From IMCC26077 sp964490435 (GTDB lineage Bacteria; Actinomycetota; Actinomycetes; Nanopelagicales; Nanopelagicaceae): a stretch of DNA of 21,890 bases. The notes beneath the pieces are model-generated. The model was not told the DNA's origin and ran no database searches. It saw only the letters and a list, made by a program, of their open reading frames with translations. The stretch lies in contig CAZBCF010000025.1 of NCBI GenBank assembly GCA_964490435.1, positions 1-21,890 on the forward strand, written 5' to 3'. The translations under genes were made by a program, and so were the position numbers. Shown here piece by piece: positions 14,946-21,817 of this stretch; position 1 is the stretch's first letter; every line of letters begins with the position of its first letter.

Positions 14946-16412
14946 TCAGCGGGTACTTGTGACCTCGGCGAAATGCACCAAGGAGCGGACGGCAAAGCCA
15001 ACCCCGCCCACGGGGGTGTAGCCATGGGGCTGATCCTCGTTATACGAGGGGCCGGCAATATCGAGGTGGAGCCACGGCAGGCTCGAGGGGACGAACTCGC
15101 GTAGGAAGAGGCCAGCCACGAGCATGCCACCCATGCGCTCGCCGATATTGGCGATGTCAGCGGTAGGCGAATCTAGTGATGGGCGCAATTCCTCAGGCAG
15201 AGGCATCGGCCAAAAATTCTCGCCTGCGCTCCGAGTCGCGCTTAAGAATTGATCGCGGAAGCGATCGTCATTTCCCATGACGGCTGCCATTCGTTTTCCG
15301 AGCGCGATAATTTGCGCACCGGTCAATGTTGCAACATCGATGATGCCATCGAGTTTCTTATTTACCTCCGCTGCCCGGACAAGGACATCCGCAAGAATCA
15401 ATCGTCCTTCAGCATCAGGATTGAGCACCTCGACCGTCTTGCCACCATAGATGGTGATGACATCGCTCGGTCGAGTGGCCGACTCGCTCACCATATTTTC
15501 GGCAAGTGGTGCCCAGGCATCGATTGCGATTGGTACTTTCAATTGAGCGATGGCCACGATCGCACCGATGACCGCAGCAGCGCCACTCATATCTGATTTC
15601 ATCGCTTCCATGCCCTGAGCGGGTTTGAGCGCGAGCCCTCCGGTATCGAAGGTGATTCCCTTTCCGATAAATGCAAAGGACTTCTTCGCCTTAGTTGGTC
15701 GATACGAGAGGTGTAGCAACCGCGGTGGATTTGCTGAACCTTGACCTACAGCGGTGATGCCGCCATAACCGCCATTCTTAAGTTGAGTGTGATTCAGGAC
15801 GTTTGCTTTGATGGTCGAGGGTAACTGCTTCTGCGCCAAGGCGACGAATTTCTCAGGCGTGAGGAAGCTCGGTGGCATGTTGATTAAATCACGAACAAAT
15901 TTCACTTGTTTGCAAATTATTTCGACTCGTTTTAAAGCCGACGATGCGTTTCGAATGGTGCGCCCGGGCGAAATGGTTATCTTCTCGACGCTGTGAGACT
16001 TTGTTGAGTCACCTTTGAATTGATCAAATTGATATGAACCGAGCAGGGCCCCCTCGGCGACCGCCGATAGTTCATCGATATGAGAACATGCGATGGCGAG
16101 AGTGAATTGAGCATGACCGAGCAATGCGCGCGCGCCCGCGCCCGCGGCTCTACGCAAACGCTCTAAATCGCCTTTGTTAGTCAGGGCAGTTGCAATGGTC
16201 AAACGACCCATTGGATCTGTTAGCGCGTGCACCTCATCTGGTTCGCCCTTCGCTTGTGCATTGAGCAGTGCGCCCTTCAGCCACTGCGCATTCGTAGTGG
16301 TCAATGCACCATCTGCAGCAACGAGTGTGATCACGGGTTTGGCGCCACCAGATACGCGGAATCCGACGACCAATGGCTCTGATGTGCCCGGAGTTCCCAA
16401 TGAGAGTGTCAT
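14946..16412 (-). CDS. pepA: Leucyl aminopeptidase (M17 family)
   Basis: This cytosolic two-metal aminopeptidase removes N-terminal residues in peptide turnover. The 488-residue protein keeps the metal and catalytic blocks GKGITFDTGGLALKP, MKSDMSGAAAV and DAEGRLILADVL, followed by TLTGAQIIALG. The usual signature NTDAEGRL reads NPDAEGRL, with Pro332 in place of Thr; all acidic ligands and the catalytic Arg are present. The N-terminal third is the variable M17 domain. The ATG lies 6 nt after a minus-strand TAGGCT, so the mRNA is probably leaderless. It heads the pepA-lpd-sucB-TIGR01777 group and diverges from gcvT across only 39 nt. Confidence 0.95.
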   Translation of the reverse strand: MTLSLGTPGTSEPLVVGFRVSGGAKPVITLVAADGALTTTNAQWLKGALLNAQAKGEPDEVHALTDPMGRLTIATALTNKGDLERLRRAAGAGARALLGHAQFTLAIACSHIDELSAVAEGALLGSYQFDQFKGDSTKSHSVEKITISPGRTIRNASSALKRVEIICKQVKFVRDLINMPPSFLTPEKFVALAQKQLPSTIKANVLNHTQLKNGGYGGITAVGQGSANPPRLLHLSYRPTKAKKSFAFIGKGITFDTGGLALKPAQGMEAMKSDMSGAAAVIGAIVAIAQLKVPIAIDAWAPLAENMVSESATRPSDVITIYGGKTVEVLNPDAEGRLILADVLVRAAEVNKKLDGIIDVATLTGAQIIALGKRMAAVMGNDDRFRDQFLSATRSAGENFWPMPLPEELRPSLDSPTADIANIGERMGGMLVAGLFLREFVPSSLPWLHLDIAGPSYNEDQPHGYTPVGGVGFAVRSLVHFAEVTSTR

Positions 16413-16418
16413 AGCGAG

Positions 16419-16424
16419 AGCCTA
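16419..16424 (-). promoter_or_regulatory. -10-like TAGGCT before a leaderless start (pepA)
   Basis: On the minus strand TAGGCT is followed by 6 nt and the pepA ATG. The element lies within the 39-nt gap to gcvT, 15 nt from the candidate -10 for that gene. Confidence 0.45.
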
Positions 16425-16439
16425 ACTAAACATTCGGGG

Positions 16440-16445
16440 TAAGTT
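16440..16445 (+). promoter_or_regulatory. -10-like TAAGTT before a leaderless start (gcvT)
   Basis: TAAGTT ends 6 nt before the gcvT ATG, with no Shine-Dalgarno in between. The spacing mirrors that of pepA on the opposite strand. Confidence 0.35.
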
Positions 16446-16451
16446 GCGGAT

Positions 16452-17549
16452 ATGGAATCCCCGCTCCTCGCCGTTCACCAGAGCCTTGGGGCGAAGTTAG
16501 GTGACTTCGCTGGGTGGCAGATGCCGCTGGAATATCCGGCACCGGTAGGAGGCGGCACTCTCGCCGAGCACCAAGCAGTTCGCGAACGCGTAGGCATCTT
16601 CGATGTCTCGCACTTAGGCAAGATCTCAATCACTGGTGCGAACACGAAGAGTTGGGCTAATCAGATTTTCACCAACAATCTTGATCGAATAAACGCAGGG
16701 CAAGCTCAGTACTCGTTGCTATGTTCTGAAGACGGTGGCGTGATTGATGATGTCATTATCTATTGCTGGGGCGATGATCGGCTACTCATCGTTCCCAACG
16801 CTTCGAATGCGCCCGCGGTTTTCGACGTGCTGCGAGAGAAAAACTCTGGCAACTTCACCATTACTAACCAACATCAGGAATTTGCGGTAATAGCAGTTCA
16901 AGGTCCTCTTTCGGGGCAAGTCTTGCAGGCTATAGGGCTTGATCAAGATCTGGCATACATGTCTTTCACCGAAGTCGAACATTTAGGCGTGCGGTTCACG
17001 TTGTGTCGGACCGGATACTCGGGAGAACATGGCTACGAATTGATCCCGCCACGTGCGATTGCTATTGATTTGTGGAACGAATTAAGTCGCGAAGTTCTCG
17101 CTGCGGGGGGAAAGATCGCTGGACTGGGCGCGCGCGATACGTTACGAACGGAGATGGGATATCCGTTACATGGACATGAACTCGCTCTAGATATATCGCC
17201 ACTCGAAGCAAATCTTTCGTGGGCAATTGGGTGGAGTAAGAAAGCGTTCCAAGGACACGAGGCGCTACGCACAGAACAGGCAAAAGGGGTCGATCGTTTG
17301 CTTCGCGGTTTGCTACTCACTGACCGCGGAATCCCAAGAGCAGGAATGATGGTACGAAATGGCGTGGGTGCTGCAGTAGGCGTAGTCACGAGCGGAACCT
17401 TCTCACCAACACTGAAAGAGGGAATCGCACTCGCGTTGATCGAATCTGGGATCGAAGTTGGTGATCAGTTGGTCATCGATGTACGCGGTAGGTCGCTTGG
17501 TGCCGTTGTCGTCAAGCCAACGTTTGTGCCATCGCATGTTCGCGTTTAA
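16452..17549 (+). CDS. gcvT: Aminomethyltransferase (glycine cleavage T protein)
   Basis: GcvT transfers the methylene group from the lipoyl arm of H protein to tetrahydrofolate and releases ammonia. The 365-residue length is normal. Motifs include GDFAGWQMPLEY, GIFDVSHLGK, QYSLLCSEDGGVIDDVIIY with the catalytic Asp at 99/100, FTLCRTGYSGEHGYE, GLGARDTLRTEMGYPLHGHEL and the C-terminal barrel ending VVVKPTFV. The other glycine cleavage genes (gcvH, gcvP) are not in the window. ATG 16452 is likely a leaderless start. The 3' end overlaps the convergent ecfS by 38 nt. Its need for lipoylated H protein ties it to the lipA/lipB/lpd cluster nearby. Confidence 0.96.
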   Translation: MESPLLAVHQSLGAKLGDFAGWQMPLEYPAPVGGGTLAEHQAVRERVGIFDVSHLGKISITGANTKSWANQIFTNNLDRINAGQAQYSLLCSEDGGVIDDVIIYCWGDDRLLIVPNASNAPAVFDVLREKNSGNFTITNQHQEFAVIAVQGPLSGQVLQAIGLDQDLAYMSFTEVEHLGVRFTLCRTGYSGEHGYELIPPRAIAIDLWNELSREVLAAGGKIAGLGARDTLRTEMGYPLHGHELALDISPLEANLSWAIGWSKKAFQGHEALRTEQAKGVDRLLRGLLLTDRGIPRAGMMVRNGVGAAVGVVTSGTFSPTLKEGIALALIESGIEVGDQLVIDVRGRSLGAVVVKPTFVPSHVRV

Positions 17550-18318
17550 GCACGACGTTACCGCGCCGCATGGCTCGGCGGATGGCGTTCACGATAGGTT
17601 TACCAAGTAACAGGATAAGAATTGCGTTGAAAAGAGCGCGCGGGATATCCCACGCGAGCGCAGAGGCGAAATGAAAGATGATGAATCGCTGAAAGTTATC
17701 AACCACGCCCGCACCGGGAAGGTAGGCAATAGTGGTCGCTGGTGAGACTAGCCAGGGCCAGAGTTGGAGATCCATCAAGAATCCGAAGAGAAAAGCGGTG
17801 ATTGCTCCGTAAGCAGCAAGCATGGGAATCTCGATTGAGTCGTGAAAACGTTTACCCGAGAATTCTGGTAGCGCGCCAGCGCCCCAACCAATCCACGCCG
17901 CGCACATCATCTGGAAGGCAAGCCACGGACCAACTCCGCCAGTCAAAAGCGCCGAAGCCAACATGGTCGTTAAGCCCAGAATAAAACCGAATCTTCGACC
18001 TAGTGCGCGAGCACCGATGATGATGACAAACCAGATTGGCTCCAAACCAACTGCACCCGCGCCGATTGACCGTAGCGCAGCCCCAGTTGCGCTTAATACT
18101 CCGAGAAAAGCCAGCGCCTTCACATTCAATGTATCGGAGGTAAGTTCAATAATCGCAACAAGCGTGACCAAAGGCAACAACGCAAGAAAAAGCCATCTGG
18201 CAGCACGGTCGTTCTCTGCAGCGATGAAAAGCGGCCACGTGAATGCGAACAAACCAATCAGCGAAGCGCTGAGAATAATCCCAGACGAAAGTGCGCGTGC
18301 ATACTTAGGTGTTGTCAA
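17512..18318 (-). CDS. ECF transporter S-component, probably cobalamin-specific (CbrT-like)
   Basis: This is a 268-residue integral membrane protein with hydrophobic segments at about 13-33, 39-59, 67-85, 93-107, 110-130, 132-150, 165-186 and 205-245. The central block LRSIGAGAVGLEPIWFVIIIGARALG followed by ALLTGGVGPWLAFQ is characteristic of actinobacterial S-components, the substrate-binding subunits of energy-coupling-factor importers. Vitamin B12 is inferred because the operon starts with a cobalamin riboswitch and also encodes EcfT and the ATPases. The TTG start overlaps the ATPase stop as TTGA. Without the riboswitch another vitamin or precursor such as a corrinoid or queuosine base would be as likely, so no symbol is given. 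Confidence 0.85.
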   Translation of the reverse strand: MTTPKYARALSSGIILSASLIGLFAFTWPLFIAAENDRAARWLFLALLPLVTLVAIIELTSDTLNVKALAFLGVLSATGAALRSIGAGAVGLEPIWFVIIIGARALGRRFGFILGLTTMLASALLTGGVGPWLAFQMMCAAWIGWGAGALPEFSGKRFHDSIEIPMLAAYGAITAFLFGFLMDLQLWPWLVSPATTIAYLPGAGVVDNFQRFIIFHFASALAWDIPRALFNAILILLLGKPIVNAIRRAMRRGNVVLKREHAMAQTLA

Positions 18319-19931
18319 CGTGATTCACCCAGCGCAGCGAGAACTTCATTAACTGTCAGCCATTTTGATGGCGCAAGAACTTTTGCGACTTGAGGAGCGA
18401 AGGCTGGAGATGATGTCAGAATCTCAGAGGCATCTCCATCTGCAACGATTTCGCCATCAGCAAGCACGATAACTCTGGTAGCAATCTCTGCGACGAGTTC
18501 AACATCGTGCGAAGCGAGGATTACAGCAGAACTCTGATGGCTCTGTGCTTGGGAGCGAGCCCTGATGGCACGAACCAAACGAGCCTTCGCTTGATAATCC
18601 AAACCTCGGGTTGGTTCGTCGAGTACGAGAAGTGGTGGCTGATTCGCCAGGACTATCGAGAGCACCAAGCAGAGTCGTTCACCTTCTGAGAGGTCACGTG
18701 GATGGACTGACCTGTCTATATCAGGGAGAAGTTTTGCGAGAATCTCTCCGGTCGTGCCGCTAGTAACGAGGTTATCTGAATCGCTATGTCGCAATTCTTC
18801 CTCGACGCTTTGTGCGTAGAGCAGATCACTTGCCTCTTGTGGCACGTAACCAACGTGACTGATGAGTGATTTACCTTTGAGAGTGCGCGGGTCAGAGCCA
18901 TTCAATGAAATAGCCCCTCTAGTAAGTTCGCGCGCTCCGACGATGCTCGATAGCAGGGTCGATTTTCCAGCGCCGTTTCGCCCCATCACCGCGACAACCT
19001 CACCAGACCGTACGGTCAGACAAGCATCCTTCAACGCAAGAGTTGCTCCATATTTGATGGTGACATTCTTCATATCGAGTAGAACTTTCTGAGCGCTTTC
19101 ATTGCGTTGTCGAACAGGTGATGGCAGTTGTGCGGCGCGCTCTCCTAGTTGGCGGCGAGCATCGCGGACAGTGAGCGGGACATCAGTACTTGCTAGCGCT
19201 CGTGAGAGTTGGATGATTGGTGGAGCCAATGTAGAGTCCTTAAAGATCTCGTGCGGTAACCCAACTGACACCTCTCTCTCATCGCGCACATAGATGACTC
19301 TGTCGACGAACTGCAGCACACGCTCCAACTTGTGCTCAGCAAGCACCACGGTGATTCCCAAGTCATGTACTAATCGTGAGAGCGTCGCCAGAACTTCCTC
19401 TGCCGCAATGGGATCTAGCGCACTCGTAGGTTCATCAAGGAGCAAGATCTTCGGATTCATCGTCAACACAGATGCGATAGCCACTCGCTGGGTTTCACCG
19501 CCGCTGAGTGAGGCTAAGGAACGGTTGCGAAGTGGTGCAAGTGCGAGGAGATCAAGGGTGTCTTCGACTCGCTTTCGCATCACATCGGGCGGGATTCCTA
19601 GTGATTCCATTCCGAAGACTAGTTCTTCTTCTACTGTATCGGTGACGAAACCAAGTGCTGGATTCTGTCCAACGATTGCGATGACATCAACGAGTTCGCG
19701 CGGTTTATGTAGCGCAGTATCGCGACCATCGACGGTGATAGTTCCGGAGAAGATGCCACCAGTGTGGTGTGGAACCAGTCCATTCATCAGTTTCAGCAAA
19801 GTAGATTTTCCAGAACCGGTATCTCCCATAACTAAGACGAATTCACCCTCCGGCACCTCGAAGGAGAGATCTTCAAATATCGTCCGCTGCACGTAGGGGT
19901 AGACCAGCGTGACCTTGTCGAATCGAATCAT
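18315..19931 (-). CDS. ECF transporter ATPase, two ABC domains fused (EcfA-EcfA')
   Basis: The 538-residue protein is a tandem fusion of the two ATPases that are separate chains in many ECF importers. Half 1 has Walker A GDTGSGKST (Lys42), signature LSGGETQRV (142-150), Walker B ILLLDEPTSALDP and His200. A linker of about 60 residues follows. Half 2 has Walker A GRNGAGKST (Lys323), a variant signature LSEGERL (414-420), Walker B LLVLDEPTRGLD and a later SHD for the H-loop. The second signature has Glu in place of the first Gly of LSGGE, so the two ATP sites may differ. It begins in an ATGA overlap with ecfT and ends in a TTGA overlap with the S-component, implying equal stoichiometry. Confidence 0.94.
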   Translation of the reverse strand: MIRFDKVTLVYPYVQRTIFEDLSFEVPEGEFVLVMGDTGSGKSTLLKLMNGLVPHHTGGIFSGTITVDGRDTALHKPRELVDVIAIVGQNPALGFVTDTVEEELVFGMESLGIPPDVMRKRVEDTLDLLALAPLRNRSLASLSGGETQRVAIASVLTMNPKILLLDEPTSALDPIAAEEVLATLSRLVHDLGITVVLAEHKLERVLQFVDRVIYVRDEREVSVGLPHEIFKDSTLAPPIIQLSRALASTDVPLTVRDARRQLGERAAQLPSPVRQRNESAQKVLLDMKNVTIKYGATLALKDACLTVRSGEVVAVMGRNGAGKSTLLSSIVGARELTRGAISLNGSDPRTLKGKSLISHVGYVPQEASDLLYAQSVEEELRHSDSDNLVTSGTTGEILAKLLPDIDRSVHPRDLSEGERLCLVLSIVLANQPPLLVLDEPTRGLDYQAKARLVRAIRARSQAQSHQSSAVILASHDVELVAEIATRVIVLADGEIVADGDASEILTSSPAFAPQVAKVLAPSKWLTVNEVLAALGESR

Positions 19932-20923
19932 GGGGCCGGCACCGCCCTTGTCGTGACAAGTAGCGGCGCTGCTGACAAGAGAAAGAGTGTGATAGCGAGG
20001 AGCAGATTATTCATCGTGCTTGCTAAGCCAGAGATGAATACGACGCTGATGCCCGTTGCGATTACGAAGTTCTCGCGGGTGCGCCACGGGATTGGGCGAT
20101 ATTTACTTCGACTATTTCGTCGATTACCAAGCAGCAATCCAGCGACAATAAGAATGAGCGAGACTATTAACGAAATGTGGTAGGCAGATCCAATGACGAG
20201 TTGGATAAGCGAATAAAGAAGAGTTAACAAACCTGCTGCCATAAAGAGGGTGGGAATCTTCGAGGGGCGCTTTGCCGCGCGATGTCCATAGCCGCGCGCT
20301 TCCATGGACTCAGCCAGAATTAGGGCGCGCTCGAGCGCCTCCTCGAAAAGTGGTACCAAGGTTTTCTTAAAGCCAAATCGTTCGGTATCACCACGTAGCG
20401 CTCGAGCGTGTTTGATTCGGCGCACGCTCATGGCGAAGTGGGGGATGAGCGTTGTGGCTATGATCAATGCGACTCCCGCTTCATGCACAATCCCGGGTAA
20501 TGCACGTAGCGTCTGTTTTGGATTCGCAAGTGAACTTGCGGCAGCCACTGCGATGACTAGACCAAATATTGTCAGTGATTCGACGAATACGAAGCGAAGT
20601 CGTTCAGAAGTGACATCACCCCCCAAGAAAATCCCAGCCAACCACTCCGGCAATCGAATGCGTGGGATGGTGAAAAGTACGGTTCCTTGGCTAGGGACAC
20701 TGAAAATCATGGCGATGAATATTCGAATGAGTAGTGCGACACAGGCAACCTTGATACCAATGCTGAGCGCTGCTGCCCAGGGGTCATTAGTTTTTCGTGC
20801 GAACGTCACTATCGAAATCGCAAGGATTATCAATCCGAGCAACCAAAAGTTTTGCACTCGACTGGTGGCGATGGCAAGGCAAATGCCCCATCCCCACCAG
20901 GCAAGCGGATGTAACGTTTTCAT
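19928..20923 (-). CDS. ecfT: ECF transporter transmembrane component EcfT
   Basis: EcfT couples the ATPases to the S-component. The 331-residue protein has N-terminal membrane segments (about 8-42 and 50-76), a central pair (112-132 and 145-165), the two coupling-helix motifs ARALRG (173-178) and MEARGYG (207-213) that contact the ATPases, then membrane segments at 225-246, 249-266, 287-305 and 307-325. The C-terminal helices extend beyond the minimal EcfT. GGAG lies about 18 nt before the ATG. A 25-nt gap separates it from the upstream lipoprotein gene, and the downstream junction is an ATGA overlap. Confidence 0.92.
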   Translation of the reverse strand: MKTLHPLAWWGWGICLAIATSRVQNFWLLGLIILAISIVTFARKTNDPWAAALSIGIKVACVALLIRIFIAMIFSVPSQGTVLFTIPRIRLPEWLAGIFLGGDVTSERLRFVFVESLTIFGLVIAVAAASSLANPKQTLRALPGIVHEAGVALIIATTLIPHFAMSVRRIKHARALRGDTERFGFKKTLVPLFEEALERALILAESMEARGYGHRAAKRPSKIPTLFMAAGLLTLLYSLIQLVIGSAYHISLIVSLILIVAGLLLGNRRNSRSKYRPIPWRTRENFVIATGISVVFISGLASTMNNLLLAITLFLLSAAPLLVTTRAVPAP

Positions 20924-20948
20924 GAGTGAAGGTTGTGATCTCCGGTAG

Positions 20949-21521
20949 TTATTTCTTTATGAGTGACTCAGGGATCGCGATTGCATCAGCACCGCAATCC
21001 TTCGACGGGAATCCATTGAGGCCGCAAATAAATCCACCTTCACCAGCGCGAACTTTTGCGACTGTGTTGAGCAGGTCCATGCCGCTGGCATCAATAGGTA
21101 GCGAAGCGCAGCCTCTGGCGCTATCGGGGGCGGTATCTCCCTCTGGGTAGATCACGGGATCACCGAACTCGATGATATAACCCACTCGCTTCTTACCTTC
21201 TTCGACCTTGATGCTCGAGCAGAGCGTTTGGAAATCGGGATTGTCAGTTGGGGGTTGTGGATCAACGACCCCATCAGCGGAGAATGTGTAATTCCAGCCT
21301 TCCACTGAACCATCTTTCGGATCAGTCGTTGCAGGCCCTTCCGAAGCAGTGACCCACGTTGAACCATCGTCGCTACTTTGTGAGTAACCCCAATACCGGT
21401 AGCCCACTGATTCTTCGCTTGTATTGTTCGACTCGCTACTCGAACATGCGCCGAGAGCCAGCGCGAGGATTGTTAGCGTAAAGACGCTGAGGATTTTTCG
21501 TGTTGATTGTGAATGTGACAC
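20949..21521 (-). CDS. SCO2322-like lipoprotein, first gene of the B12-regulated ECF operon
   Basis: This is a 190-residue exported lipoprotein from the GTG at 21521. A short basic N-terminus is followed by a hydrophobic core and the lipobox LGAC, with Cys26 as the lipidation site. The mature protein opens with a Ser/Glu/Asn-rich tether, then GYRYWGY (40-46), TWVTASEGPAT and VEGWNYTFS. That pattern resembles, from memory, the SCO2322 family found beside actinobacterial ECF genes. Four further cysteines (101, 138, 166, 176) could form two disulfides. The upstream extension to 21671 is rejected because it would translate the riboswitch's B12 box. AAAGG lies 6 nt before the GTG inside a hairpin. 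Function is unknown; capture of corrinoid outside the membrane is my inference. Confidence 0.82.
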   Translation of the reverse strand: MSHSQSTRKILSVFTLTILALALGACSSSESNNTSEESVGYRYWGYSQSSDDGSTWVTASEGPATTDPKDGSVEGWNYTFSADGVVDPQPPTDNPDFQTLCSSIKVEEGKKRVGYIIEFGDPVIYPEGDTAPDSARGCASLPIDASGMDLLNTVAKVRAGEGGFICGLNGFPSKDCGADAIAIPESLIKK

Positions 21522-21523
21522 TG

Positions 21524-21596
21524 GGAACCTTTCAAGAAAGGGTCCACAAGGCTGGAGAGAGAAAAGGTGGAGAGTAGATATTGACCTTGCACCTTT
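21524..21596 (-). promoter_or_regulatory. Expression platform: competing hairpins around the Shine-Dalgarno
   Basis: Three facts are visible on the minus strand. First, 21545-21536 and 21533-21524 pair at 9 of 10 positions around a 2-nt loop and bury the SD (AAAGG, about 21532-21528). Second, CACCTTT at 21569-21563 can also pair with AAAGGT of the SD. Third, an earlier AAAGGTG at 21596-21590 can pair with that same CACCTTT, which would free the SD. The layout suits a translational off-switch driven by the riboswitch just upstream. The stem AAAGGTG/CACCTTT is followed by TTCTCTCT, so weak transcription termination is an alternative reading. Confidence 0.6.
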
Positions 21597-21636
21597 GATC
21601 AATGCCGCCCCGCAAACCACGACGGGTGTTTTTTGG

Positions 21637-21770
21637 CTTCCCTCTAGCAGGTAATCCGACTTAACTTCCAAGGTTCGAAAGAATTACGGTTGCGGGTCAG
21701 CGCCGGATTCGCACCGGACTTCCCCCACGTCGAAGGAGTGTGAAGCATATGTAGTTGTGAGCGTGAGCAT
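21637..21770 (-). ncRNA. Cobalamin riboswitch
   Basis: The minus strand carries the conserved cobalamin aptamer core: GGGGGAAG, then CCGGTGCGAATCCGG (hairpin), then CGCTGACCCGCAACCGT (core 21717-21686). A B12-box-like segment, AGTCGGATTACCTGCTA, lies at about 21661-21645, matching AGTCAGGAGACCTGCC-type boxes at most key positions. Outer boundaries are estimates. It precedes the lipoprotein-EcfT-EcfA-EcfS operon, so that operon is expected to be repressed by adenosylcobalamin or another cobalamin. A possible extended -10, GGCTATGCT, at 21766-21774 would start the transcript just before the aptamer. Confidence 0.92.
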
Positions 21771-21782
21771 AGCCACCCAATG

Positions 21783-21811
21783 GTTACAAAGGCGAGCACT
21801 TTAGGTACTGT
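21783..21811 (+). promoter_or_regulatory. Candidate promoter of the aldo/keto reductase gene
   Basis: GTTACA (21783-21788) and TACTGT (21806-21811) are 17 nt apart. TACTGT ends 6 nt before the ATG at 21818, again the leaderless spacing. It diverges from the riboswitch transcript. Confidence 0.4.
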
Positions 21812-21817
21812 GGCGCT

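Noticed and set aside
19294..20948. 200- and 214-codon plus-strand frames opposite the ECF ATPase and EcfT
   Set aside because: Both are Ser/Arg/Thr-rich shadows of conserved genes, without their own promoter, ribosome site or domain.
21522..21671. 50-residue N-terminal extension of the lipoprotein frame
   Set aside because: It covers the riboswitch B12 box and expression platform and would put the signal peptide in the middle of the protein. GTG 21521 gives a normal lipoprotein signal.
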